From JBCBKZ01 sp039026975 (GTDB lineage Bacteria; Bacteroidota; Bacteroidia; J057), in the NCBI GenBank assembly GCA_039026975.1, contig JBCCLI010000020.1:1-31852 (forward strand): a DNA stretch of 31,852 nucleotides. Direction: 5' to 3'. A program made the position numbers and the translations under genes. Numbering within the stretch: the first letter of the stretch is position 1; the number at the start of each line of letters is the position of its first letter. Below the pieces are notes generated by a model. It was not told the origin of the DNA, did no database searches, and saw only the letters and a program-made list of their open reading frames with translations. Positions 1-8,558 of the stretch are shown one piece after another.

Positions 1-33
1 CCTACAAGCCCTCAGGTATGACGGTTGAAAAGA

Positions 34-1362
34 TTATTCTTCTTCAGGCTGCTGGATAAAGCCCCCGGTAAGGCGGAGGAGTTCAGTTTCTATTTCCTTG
101 AGGTCCCTAATGGTTTGGTACTTGTTGAAGTTGGCGGTGAGGAACTGGGCCTGAATATCTCGGAAGTCCAGTGAATTGATAAGGCCTGCCTGGAAGCGTT
201 CCGTGGCTATGTCCAGGTTCGAGTCCGCATTTTCCACGGCTTCTCTTCTGATAGCCAGGGTGAGCAGCAGTTGCTCATAGGTTTCATGGGCTGTTAATAG
301 GTCATTCTCCAGGCTTAGCTTTAAGTCCTTTTCCTGTAAGTCTGCGATAAAGTTGTTGATCTTGCTTACCTCTATTTGTCTGCGGGTTTCATCCCCATTA
401 TACAGGTTGAAGGAGAGGGTGAGGTTAGCTGAATATTCTAATACACCCGTAGTATTTCTGGTTTCCCCATTGCTGAGTCCAAACCTACCCGTGATATAGC
501 TAGAACTGGCATTGAGATTTAAGGAGGGAAGCTGTTGTGCCTTAAAAGATTTGAGCTCCTGCCTGCGCAGTTCATTGGTGAGGTACTGGTTTTGGAGCGA
601 CTGGTTATTGGAGAGCATTTTCTTCCGTAGGCTCCTATATGCATAGGTATCAAACTCTTCATCCAGAGTATCAGTGAGGGTGTAGATATTTTGAATGTCT
701 ACTCCCATGAGGAGATTGAGATTTCGGTAGGCATTATTAATATTGATGCGCTGGGTAAGTAGGTTGGCAGAGTCTGTTAGGACGGCATCCTTAAACTGTA
801 GCAACTCAAAAGTACCCGTTGCCCCAAGGTCTTTTCGGAACTCCTGATAGGCCAGTCTGTCTTTAGAAATGGATAAGCTCTGGAGAAGGGTTTTCTCCTG
901 TTCTGCTGCCACCAGAATATTATTATATGCCAGCATAATCCCCTGAACTGTATTCTCTATAATGACGGCTGCATTACCGGCAGATATATTCTCTAAAAGA
1001 TTAAGCTGCTGCTTATTAGCAAACATAGCCAGTCCATCAAACAGGGTCCAGGATAGGTTAGTGCTGATAGTTCCCGTAAGTCTACTCCGTAAGAAAGACG
1101 CCTGATTATCAGTAGTAAATCCTGCTCCTGTAGCATTCAGTGCCAGGCTGGGCATGGCACCTGCATTTCCCCAGGTATTATTTTGGTAGGCCACCTCTTT
1201 ATCTAACTGTGCGATCCTGATGCCGTAATTATTCTTCAACGCCTGGTCTACCGCATCTAGCATAGAAAGCTTCTCTTGCGCATAAACGGAGGGAGTTACC
1301 AGTATGATCAGAAGTATAAACAAGGAGTAGCTTATACTTTTTCTAATAGACATATACTTCAT
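34..1362 (-). CDS. TolC-family outer membrane efflux channel
   Basis: Probable outer-membrane channel of the tripartite pump encoded just upstream; it would carry substrates from the periplasm out of the cell. An N-terminal signal peptide is visible (hydrophobic FILLIILV stretch, then a VYA|QEK cleavage site), followed by about 415 mostly helical residues with two similar halves, as expected for TolC/OEP proteins. The reading frame is open back to an ATG at 1398, but that start overlaps the permease gene by 32 bases. The ATG at 1362 lies 4 bases past the permease stop and leaves a compact signal peptide, so I prefer it. It is the last gene of the adaptor-permease-channel operon. The substrate cannot be read from the sequence. 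Confidence 0.9.
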   Translation of the reverse strand: MKYMSIRKSISYSLFILLIILVTPSVYAQEKLSMLDAVDQALKNNYGIRIAQLDKEVAYQNNTWGNAGAMPSLALNATGAGFTTDNQASFLRSRLTGTISTNLSWTLFDGLAMFANKQQLNLLENISAGNAAVIIENTVQGIMLAYNNILVAAEQEKTLLQSLSISKDRLAYQEFRKDLGATGTFELLQFKDAVLTDSANLLTQRININNAYRNLNLLMGVDIQNIYTLTDTLDEEFDTYAYRSLRKKMLSNNQSLQNQYLTNELRRQELKSFKAQQLPSLNLNASSSYITGRFGLSNGETRNTTGVLEYSANLTLSFNLYNGDETRRQIEVSKINNFIADLQEKDLKLSLENDLLTAHETYEQLLLTLAIRREAVENADSNLDIATERFQAGLINSLDFRDIQAQFLTANFNKYQTIRDLKEIETELLRLTGGFIQQPEEE

Positions 1363-1366
1363 TTTC

Positions 1367-4300
1367 TTACAAAATACGTTCGAGTTTTTTGTCTTCAAGG
1401 ATACTTGGCTCCACAGAGGTTCTTCCTGGCAGCTTGATTTTCTCTCCCCAGAGCATACTCCAAAGGTACCCTGATGCTACCCTGACATCATTAGCTATGA
1501 CTATTAATGCTGGGAAAACAGTGAGAATAAAGAAGGTGCCCAAGAGTACGCCATACGCTACGGAAATAGCCATAGGTACCAGAAAACGCGCTGTAGCACT
1601 TGTATCTCGGATCAGAGGAAACAGTCCTACTACCGTAGTAAGGGACGTTAGAATAATGGGTCTGAATCTGCTTTTACCGGCAAAGAAGATAGCCGAGGCT
1701 ATTTTATGACCGGATTTGAGTAGGCGATTGAACTTATCCTGAAAGACAACAGCATCATTCACTATGACACCAGAAAGGGCTACAATGCCGTAAGAGCTGA
1801 GGATGGAAAGGGGCCTGGCTTCTATCCAGTGACCTATTGCTGCGCCTAATATACCTAAAGGTATCATTAAAATTATCAAAAATGCCTGAGAAAAGGATCG
1901 GAACTCTAAAGATATGAGTAAAAAGATTCCTATCAGCAGTAGGGGAGCTGCCAACAAAAAGGAACCAGCAAATCTGTCTCCCTGCCTGGCCTGGCCTTCA
2001 AATGATATCCTGACACTCGGAAACTGGGCGCGTATCTGAGGAATAAGGGTTTCCCTAACCTGCTGGAGAATAGGTTGTACAGGGGTCTTGGCATCTGCTA
2101 CATCTGCCTCCACCCTGATTTCTCTCGCCCCATTTAAGTGAGTGATACTCACTATGCCTCTTTCTGTCTCGTATTCTATCAGGTCTGTAAGAGGAAACTC
2201 TCTACCATCATCTGTCTTAATCTTGACGGCCTCAAGTTCTCCTAAGCTCCTTCTATTCTCTTCTGGGTACCTAACCCATACCTTGACCTCATCTTCTCCT
2301 ATCTGAAGACGTTGGACTTCTTCTCCAAAGAAACCTTGCCTGATCTGGCGGGTAATGTCATTATGAGTTAAGCCTAATACATAGGCCTGAGGTTTCAGCT
2401 TCATGTTGATCTCCCGCTTTCCAGCTACATTATTATCTGTAATGTCTTTCAGATCTCCTCTGCGTACAAGGGCAGTTTTGACCATGTCTTTAGCTCCTTC
2501 TAGCTCTTCAGCATTCCTGCTCTTTAAACTGAGAGATACGGGAGAACCGAAAAAGCGTCTACTTTCTCCAATAGTAAACTGCTCTGCTTTTTCAGGGGGA
2601 GGTAATTTTCTGCGGAATAAAGCAGTAGCCCTAAACTTATCCATATTCCTTACCTCTTCCGGTAAGAGTTCTACCTTTACCGTACCTGTATGACTTCCAG
2701 ACTGAGTACCTGCAGTTCCCAGAGAGAGACGGGTACTTACCACCATTTCCCGCCCATCCGTGCGTTCAGCAGAAATTTCTTTACTGATATCCAGCACCTT
2801 GGCCTCTAACGCTTTGAGGACTCTTTCTGTCTCCATTTCTCTGGTTCCAGGAGTTAGTACCAGACCTACATCAAAATCATTAGATCGGGAGAATGAAGGG
2901 AAGAAGGTAGTCTTTAGGTATTTTCCTTGTACCATGCCCACGAAAATCATAACCAAGGCAATGGCCGTAGCAAGGGTTACGTACCTATGTCTTACTACTA
3001 GGGCTAGCAGCTTTCCATATAACCTGTCCCTGACATAGAAGAACCCCTTATCAAAGTTTCTCCTAAACCATCCGGGTTCTCTTTTTACTAAGGCACCTGA
3101 ATGCGCAATGTGGGGAGGGAGAATGAAGGCACATTCTACCAGAGATAAGGCCAGACAGAGAATCACCACTATGGCCATTTCTACAATAAACTGCCCGAAC
3201 CTGCCTTCCATGAAAAAGAAAGCACAGAATGCTAATATGGTAGTGGTTACTCCTGTGAATACAGCTGGTAATACTTCCATGGTACCATCCAGGGAAGCTT
3301 TCAGTGGACTCTTGCCTTTTTCAAAGTGAGAAAAGATATTCTCGGATACTACAATTCCATCATCTACCAATATCCCTACCACTAAAATCATCCCAAAGAG
3401 AGAGATGATATTAATGGTTACCCCCATTAACGTAGCTATGACCAGCATCCCTAAGAATGAGAAGGGAATCCCGAAGGCTACCCAAAAAGAAAGCCTGAGA
3501 TTTAGGAAAATACCTAGAAATACCAGAACGAGAATTAGCCCTAAGCCACCATTAGATAGGAGAATATTCAACCTAGCTAATAGATATTCTGATCTGTCTC
3601 TGTCCAGAATAATACTTACAGTAGTGTTAGCCTCATTAAAGGTCTCTGTATAAGCCAGCACGTAATTACGGATGTCTATAATATCATCTTCCGGAAACTT
3701 GGAGACGTTCAGGGTTACAGCGGGATTTCCATTAAAGAGCGTCTTATTAGGAGTATCTGAAAACTGTTCTTTAACCTCTGCTACATCAGAGAGGCGAATG
3801 ATAGAACCGTCTTCATTGGTTCTTAGAATGATATTCCCTATTCCCTCTGCGTCATACTCCTTAGCCTTAGCCCTAATGAGTAATTCTTCAGAAGACGTTT
3901 TTAGGGAACCTGAAGAAATATCTCTGTTGTTAAATCGGACAGCATTACCTACCTGGTCAAACGTAAGACCATAGCGGATCAGGGTCTCTTCCGTGATTTC
4001 TATGGAGATTTCCCTTTCTGGATATCCGGAAATATCTACTTGAGAAATAAGTTCTGATGCTAGTAGGTCATTTTTAATCCCTTCTGCATATGATTTTAGC
4101 GTTACTAAATCTGTCTCCCCTACCAGGATCATATCTATGACCTCCCCTCTGGGCTTAGTATTATAAACTACTGGCTTTTCTGCACTTTCTGGGAAGGAGT
4201 TTATCCTGTCAACTGCATTTTTAACTTCCGTGAGAACTAATTCAGCCTCAAAGTCTGGATCTACCTCTATAGAAACCCGAGCCGCATTCTCCAGCGCTTG

Positions 4301-4549
4301 AGAGGTAGTTTCCTCTATCCCCTGGATGCCCTTAATAGCCTCCTCAATTTTTTGGACTACGCCTTCCTCCATCTCTTCTGGAGAAGCTCCCAAGTAAGAA
4401 ACAGCCACATTGATGACATTGGGATCTATTTCTGGGAAGAAGGATTTCTTGATGGTAAATATGCTCATGACCCCTAGCAGGCATACGAGCAGGATGAGAA
4501 CATTAGCCCAAATAGGATATTTGGTTACGTAGGTAATTATGGATCGCAT
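1367..4549 (-). CDS. RND-family efflux permease (AcrB/MexB-like)
   Basis: Inner-membrane proton-driven pump subunit. Its 1060 residues are the usual RND length. The layout is typical: one N-terminal membrane helix (about 13-31), a large periplasmic loop, helices 2-6 (about 333-480), a second loop and helices 8-12 near the C terminus. TM4 carries the proton-relay aspartate pair (D396, D397, in GILVDDGIVVSENI). At the TM10 position where AcrB has its essential lysine (K940), this protein has Asn-Asp (N931, D932, in VIVNDAVVFQDKF), so it belongs to an RND subgroup with a different relay. It sits between the adaptor gene (23-base gap) and the channel gene. HAE-type drug, lipid or other substrates are all possible. 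Heavy-metal export is less likely, because I see no CusA-like methionine cluster. Confidence 0.95.
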   Translation of the reverse strand: MRSIITYVTKYPIWANVLILLVCLLGVMSIFTIKKSFFPEIDPNVINVAVSYLGASPEEMEEGVVQKIEEAIKGIQGIEETTSQALENAARVSIEVDPDFEAELVLTEVKNAVDRINSFPESAEKPVVYNTKPRGEVIDMILVGETDLVTLKSYAEGIKNDLLASELISQVDISGYPEREISIEITEETLIRYGLTFDQVGNAVRFNNRDISSGSLKTSSEELLIRAKAKEYDAEGIGNIILRTNEDGSIIRLSDVAEVKEQFSDTPNKTLFNGNPAVTLNVSKFPEDDIIDIRNYVLAYTETFNEANTTVSIILDRDRSEYLLARLNILLSNGGLGLILVLVFLGIFLNLRLSFWVAFGIPFSFLGMLVIATLMGVTINIISLFGMILVVGILVDDGIVVSENIFSHFEKGKSPLKASLDGTMEVLPAVFTGVTTTILAFCAFFFMEGRFGQFIVEMAIVVILCLALSLVECAFILPPHIAHSGALVKREPGWFRRNFDKGFFYVRDRLYGKLLALVVRHRYVTLATAIALVMIFVGMVQGKYLKTTFFPSFSRSNDFDVGLVLTPGTREMETERVLKALEAKVLDISKEISAERTDGREMVVSTRLSLGTAGTQSGSHTGTVKVELLPEEVRNMDKFRATALFRRKLPPPEKAEQFTIGESRRFFGSPVSLSLKSRNAEELEGAKDMVKTALVRRGDLKDITDNNVAGKREINMKLKPQAYVLGLTHNDITRQIRQGFFGEEVQRLQIGEDEVKVWVRYPEENRRSLGELEAVKIKTDDGREFPLTDLIEYETERGIVSITHLNGAREIRVEADVADAKTPVQPILQQVRETLIPQIRAQFPSVRISFEGQARQGDRFAGSFLLAAPLLLIGIFLLISLEFRSFSQAFLIILMIPLGILGAAIGHWIEARPLSILSSYGIVALSGVIVNDAVVFQDKFNRLLKSGHKIASAIFFAGKSRFRPIILTSLTTVVGLFPLIRDTSATARFLVPMAISVAYGVLLGTFFILTVFPALIVIANDVRVASGYLWSMLWGEKIKLPGRTSVEPSILEDKKLERIL

Positions 4550-4572
4550 AATGTGAAGCTAAGTGGGATAGG

Positions 4573-5766
4573 TTATTTAGAATCTGAAAAACCGGTGGCT
4601 GGAGGATCAAAGGCTTCTGGCTCCGGATCACCTTCCAGTTTAACAGGCATATTCTCATATACATTCACCAGAGGCTCTGTTACTACATTTTCTCCTTGGC
4701 TGAGCCCAGAGAAATAAAGGGTTTCATCATTCAGCTTTTCTATCTGGATAGATTTAATATTTAGTTGGCTGCTGTCATTTACTACATACACCTGATTTTG
4801 GTTGAAGACAGCATTTCTGGGAATCTCCATTACATCCCTCACCCGCGTACCTGGAATTTGGACGGTCAGGTACTGCCCTTCATACACTTTTCTGGTCCCT
4901 GAAGAAAAGCCTATATATACATTGACAGATTGAGTGGCAGGATCTACTACTGAGCCTATTCTCTTTACACGTCCTTTCCAGCGTGTATCATCCAAATCTG
5001 AGTAAATGTCTACTGTTAATCCTGTTCTCACATAGGATAGATCATCTACCCTGATAGGCACTTCTAATTCTAGTAAACCTGATTGGGCTATTCTAGCTAC
5101 GCTGGTACCATTATTTATCACGCTATTTACTTCCTGGAGTACATCAAAGAAACTTCCGCTAAAGGGAGCTGTAACCACATATTTTGATAATCTCTCCTCT
5201 GCGCTTTTGATACTGTAAAATTCATTGATGACGTTTTTAGTGGAGAAAAATATTTTTTCCTGGCTGTTATTGAGTTCGGGAAGAGGGGGTAAGTCCTCTT
5301 CTACGGATAGCTGGTCAAAGTAGGCCTGCCAGGTATCATATGCTTCAGGAAAATCTAGCTTAAGGTCAGGAAGTATGCCTGCCAGGGTGGTCATGAAGTT
5401 ACTTTTCTGGGCATATAGACTTAACCGGGCTTCATTATCATTTACCTTAAATAGCACTTGGCCTTTTCTGAATCTTTGCCCCCTTTTTAGTAGTACATCC
5501 CCTCTTTCTATGGTTCCTTGTACTTCTGTAATGAGGTCTATGGCGTTTTCTGAAAGAACTTTCCCAATATTACTAATGGCTATCTCTCTACTTCTATATT
5601 CAACGGGTTCTGCTTTAACGGTTTTCGTTTGCTCTTGGAAAGACATTTGTCTGACAGGGATCTCCCTACTGGCAAGCGTGTCCTGGAGGTAGAAAGCCCC
5701 CAGTAAAATAAGGATGGTAGCCGTAATGGAAACCATTACTCGTTTGGCTATGAGATTTTTGTTCAT
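4573..5766 (-). CDS. RND efflux periplasmic adaptor (HlyD/MFP family)
   Basis: Membrane-fusion protein that would link the RND permease to the TolC-like channel. The 397 residues start with a single hydrophobic anchor (about 11-28, VMVSITATILILLGAFYL). A split lipoyl/barrel-sandwich region follows (VQGTIERGDVLLKRGQRFRK and, after a short helical hairpin, YVVTAPFSGSFFDV). The beta-barrel and membrane-proximal domains come next (TVDIYSDLDDTRWKGRVKRI to the VPRNAVF-like segment MEIPRNAVFNQNQVYVV). There is no lipobox, so it is probably held by the N-terminal helix. It is the first gene of the operon, and a promoter-like sequence with a dyad lies about 35-65 bases upstream. No regulator gene is adjacent. 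Confidence 0.93.
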   Translation of the reverse strand: MNKNLIAKRVMVSITATILILLGAFYLQDTLASREIPVRQMSFQEQTKTVKAEPVEYRSREIAISNIGKVLSENAIDLITEVQGTIERGDVLLKRGQRFRKGQVLFKVNDNEARLSLYAQKSNFMTTLAGILPDLKLDFPEAYDTWQAYFDQLSVEEDLPPLPELNNSQEKIFFSTKNVINEFYSIKSAEERLSKYVVTAPFSGSFFDVLQEVNSVINNGTSVARIAQSGLLELEVPIRVDDLSYVRTGLTVDIYSDLDDTRWKGRVKRIGSVVDPATQSVNVYIGFSSGTRKVYEGQYLTVQIPGTRVRDVMEIPRNAVFNQNQVYVVNDSSQLNIKSIQIEKLNDETLYFSGLSQGENVVTEPLVNVYENMPVKLEGDPEPEAFDPPATGFSDSK

Positions 5767-5800
5767 AGGTTACTGTACTTGGTCAAAAAGCAAACCCCTA

Positions 5801-5830
5801 CAAATATTCGTTTGTTTGCGGAAACACAAA
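5801..5830 (-). promoter_or_regulatory. Candidate promoter with overlapping dyad for the efflux operon
   Basis: On the minus strand, TTTG (5827-5830) is separated by 18 bases from AATATTTG (5801-5808), which is 7 of 8 matches to the Bacteroidota TAnnTTTG -7 box. The spacing equals that of the tRNA promoter in this window. Transcription would start near 5795, giving a leader of about 30 bases. The -7 box overlaps an inverted repeat, ACAAATATTCGTTTGT (5800-5815), that could be an operator. This is inference from consensus matching only. Confidence 0.4.
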
Positions 5831-5898
5831 AAATAGACAAAATGCTAATTTTGTTGAAAGCTAGGAGGGAAATTTGAAGTAATTCTGAATATTTTGGC

Positions 5899-8169
5899 TT
5901 ATTCTCTTAAAGTTCGACCAAATGGCTCCTCTTCTGTGTTCAAACGGGTAGCTGTATAGACGTGCGGGTGTTGGGAAACTATTTCCAGTAGACGATTCAG
6001 CTCCTTATTATCTCTCACATACATATGGAAGTGGCCCTCAAACAGATCTTTATGTGATTCTATACTTACCTTCCTGATGTAGAGCTTCATCTGAAGGGAA
6101 ATGATTTTAATAAGGTCATTTAGCATACCGAAGCGGTCTAGCCCTACCACTTTAATGGCAGCCTGGAAGGTGATCCCTCTGTTATTGTCAGCCCATTTGG
6201 CCTGTATGATGTTCTTCCCAAAGCTGGACATCAGCCTGATAGCTTTCTGGCAGCCTGGCCTGTGAATCACAATTCTATCTTCTTCTTCATATGCCAAAAT
6301 ATCATCCCCTGGAACGGGGCGGCAGCAGGGACCTGTAACTATATTGCTGATATTGGTTTCTCTTCCTATAATCAGCATATCTTCATCTACCCCAAACTCT
6401 TCAAAGCGAGCTTCTAGTGCTTTTTTCCGTTTCTCCCAGGTAGAAATATAGGTCTGATCTACCTCTTCCCCCGCATTTTTCATGCGGATGAATTCCTGCA
6501 TCTTCTCTGCATCTATGCCACGAGTGCCTAGCTGAAAGAAGAAATCTTCTGCTCTGGGGATCATGAAATAAGCTAGCAGTTCATGCATAAAAGGGTGGGT
6601 TTCATCCACGTCAAAGGTATGTGCCTTCCACCTAAAAAGCCGTCTCCCCTTTTCTATGGCCAGCTTACGATGTTTCTGCAGTTCTTTTTTGATGCTATCC
6701 TTCGCCCTGGGGGTAATAGCTATTCTCAACCATTCTTTTTTGGGCTGCTGTTTTTCTGAGGTGATGACCTCTACCTGGTCTCCTGGTTTGAGGATGTGAT
6801 CCAGAGACACTACCTCATGATTTACCTTAGCCCCTATGGATTGGTTCCCTATGTTTGTATGGATTTTATAGGCAAAATCCAGAACTGTGGCTTTCATAGG
6901 CAGCCTGATCATTTCTCCCTTGGGAGAAAATACAAATACATCCAGGGGATTTAGGTTTTCTTTAAAAGCAGCCAGTGCCTCCAGGGCATTCAGGCTTGGG
7001 TTTTCCAGAATGACACGTATTTGGTCTATCCACTCAGTGATGGATTCCTCATAGGGATCTCCATTACTTTTGTACCGCCAGTGGGCGGCTATGCCCTTTT
7101 CTGCTACGGTGTCCATTCTGGAAGTCCGTATCTGAACCTCTACCCACTTCCCTTCCGGCCCCATTAGGGTAGTATGGAGAGACTCATACCCATTCTCCTT
7201 AGGGACGGTAATCCAGTCTCTTAACCTCTTTGGATTGGGTTTGTAGACGCCAGAAATGAGAGAATACACATTCCAGCATATTTCTCTTTCCTTATCTCTA
7301 TCTTCATTAGTATGGAGAATAATTCTGATGGCATATCTATCATAGATCTCCTCAAAGGGAAGCCTTTTCCGCAGCATTTTAGCGTAAATGGAGGAAATAG
7401 ACTTAAACCTGCTTTTCATGGTGAAGGCCAGGCCGGTGGTCATCCGCAGCCTACCCTCTATACCAGCAACAAATTTGTCAATGTAGGTTTGGGCTACCTT
7501 CTGGTCTGCCTCTAGCTTGGTGCGTACTTCTTCATAAATGAGGGGCTGGCTGATTTTAAATGCCAGGTCTTCTAGCTCTGTCTTAATCTCGTATAAGCCT
7601 AACCTATGGGCCAGGGGAGCATAAATATAAAGGGTTTCAGAGGCTGTTTTTAAGGCTTTATCCCTTCTCTTAGCTCCCAGGGTGCGCATATTATGCAGCC
7701 TGTCAGCTAGCTTGATGAGAATAACTCTGACATCATCAGAGATAGTGAGCAGGATCTTGCGGAAGTTCTCTGCCTGTATAGAATCAATATCTGTGATTAG
7801 CCCTGCCCCAGACATTTTAGTGAGTCCATCTATGATATCCCTTACCTTAGGTCCAAATCTCCTTTCTATGACTTCCAGGCTTATCTCCGTATCCTCTACT
7901 ACATCATGTAACAGGGCGCAGATCACAGAGAAGTGATCCTGAATGGACATCTCTTCTACTACTATTCTGGCTACCTCCAGTGGATGGGTTATGTAAGGCT
8001 CCCCTGATTTCCTTCTGGTCCCCTCATGTGCATCTCTAGCCATGATAAAAGCTTCCTCCACACTCTGTTTGGCTTCTTCTTGTAGCTCAGGGAGAATCTT
8101 TAAGAGATGAGCATAAGCAGCTTCTACTACAGGTGCATAGGGATCTTTTTGGATGATAGCCTTTTTCAT
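5899..8169 (-). CDS. Bifunctional RelA/SpoT-family (p)ppGpp synthetase/hydrolase
   Basis: Cytosolic stringent-response enzyme that makes and degrades (p)ppGpp. It has 756 residues and the full long-RSH domain order. The HD hydrolase domain (about 40-190) keeps H62, the HDVVEDT motif (88-94) and LADRLHNM (154-161), so hydrolase activity is expected. The synthetase domain (about 250-370) has the RFKSISSIYAKM segment and GYESLHT (327-333). A TGS domain lies at about 409-471. A Cys-containing domain has CCRPVPGD (615-622) and HRPGC (636-640), and an ACT domain lies at about 671-745. All key residues that I can see are intact. The gene is upstream of the efflux operon on the same strand (132-base gap) and divergent from tRNA-Leu. 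It could be labelled rel or spoT; the sequence supports the bifunctional type. Confidence 0.96.
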   Translation of the reverse strand: MKKAIIQKDPYAPVVEAAYAHLLKILPELQEEAKQSVEEAFIMARDAHEGTRRKSGEPYITHPLEVARIVVEEMSIQDHFSVICALLHDVVEDTEISLEVIERRFGPKVRDIIDGLTKMSGAGLITDIDSIQAENFRKILLTISDDVRVILIKLADRLHNMRTLGAKRRDKALKTASETLYIYAPLAHRLGLYEIKTELEDLAFKISQPLIYEEVRTKLEADQKVAQTYIDKFVAGIEGRLRMTTGLAFTMKSRFKSISSIYAKMLRKRLPFEEIYDRYAIRIILHTNEDRDKEREICWNVYSLISGVYKPNPKRLRDWITVPKENGYESLHTTLMGPEGKWVEVQIRTSRMDTVAEKGIAAHWRYKSNGDPYEESITEWIDQIRVILENPSLNALEALAAFKENLNPLDVFVFSPKGEMIRLPMKATVLDFAYKIHTNIGNQSIGAKVNHEVVSLDHILKPGDQVEVITSEKQQPKKEWLRIAITPRAKDSIKKELQKHRKLAIEKGRRLFRWKAHTFDVDETHPFMHELLAYFMIPRAEDFFFQLGTRGIDAEKMQEFIRMKNAGEEVDQTYISTWEKRKKALEARFEEFGVDEDMLIIGRETNISNIVTGPCCRPVPGDDILAYEEEDRIVIHRPGCQKAIRLMSSFGKNIIQAKWADNNRGITFQAAIKVVGLDRFGMLNDLIKIISLQMKLYIRKVSIESHKDLFEGHFHMYVRDNKELNRLLEIVSQHPHVYTATRLNTEEEPFGRTLRE

Positions 8170-8342
8170 GTGTAATTAATGGAAAGCAGGAGATACATTT
8201 AGATATACGAAAATACAGGTGGAATGGTAGTATGTCCAGTTTTTTAGGTCTCTTAAGGTAATAACGCCTGTACGGTAATTGAAAATATATATATACCTGA
8301 AATAGTAAGCGAAATTTCATAGAGAACTAGCAGGAGATAATT

Positions 8343-8372
8343 TTTGATTTCCTAAAAATTGACCTACCTTTG
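8343..8372 (+). promoter_or_regulatory. Promoter of the tRNA-Leu gene
   Basis: TTTG (8343-8346), an 18-base spacer and an exact TAnnTTTG box (TACCTTTG, 8365-8372) match the Bacteroidota housekeeping promoter. The start point would fall near 8379, about 20 bases before the mature tRNA 5' end, which fits a tRNA promoter with a short precursor leader. Confidence 0.7.
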
Positions 8373-8399
8373 TAATCCAATTTTTTAGGCAGCGAATAT

Positions 8400-8484
8400 G
8401 CGGATGTGGTGAAATTGGTAGACACGCTAGATTTAGGATCTAGTGCCGCGAGGCGTGGGGGTTCGAGTCCCTTCATCCGCACCA
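8400..8484 (+). tRNA. tRNA-Leu (anticodon UAG, reads CUA and probably other CUN codons)
   Basis: All arms can be folded by eye. The acceptor stem is GCGGATG (8400-8406) with CATCCGC (8474-8480), discriminator A8481 and an encoded CCA at 8482-8484. The anticodon stem is CTAGA (8427-8431) with TCTAG (8439-8443), enclosing a seven-base loop with TAG at 8434-8436. A long variable arm (about 8444-8456, GCC..GGC pairing) marks a class II tRNA. The T arm is 8457-8461 with 8469-8473 around loop TTCGAGT. The D-arm TGGTAGAC is typical of tRNA-Leu. Confidence 0.97.
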
Positions 8485-8516
8485 CCCTGGTAGCCAAAGC
8501 TGCCAGGGTTATTTTT
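8485..8516 (+). terminator. Intrinsic terminator of the tRNA-Leu gene
   Basis: It starts immediately after the encoded CCA. A 10-pair stem (8485-8494 with 8499-8508, one G-U pair) closes a CAAA loop and is followed by a T-rich run (8509-8516, TTATTTTT). It closes the tRNA unit before trigger factor begins at 8559. Confidence 0.75.
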
Positions 8517-8558
8517 AACTTTACATCCTTGATACTTGATCACCTAATATTTTAGATC

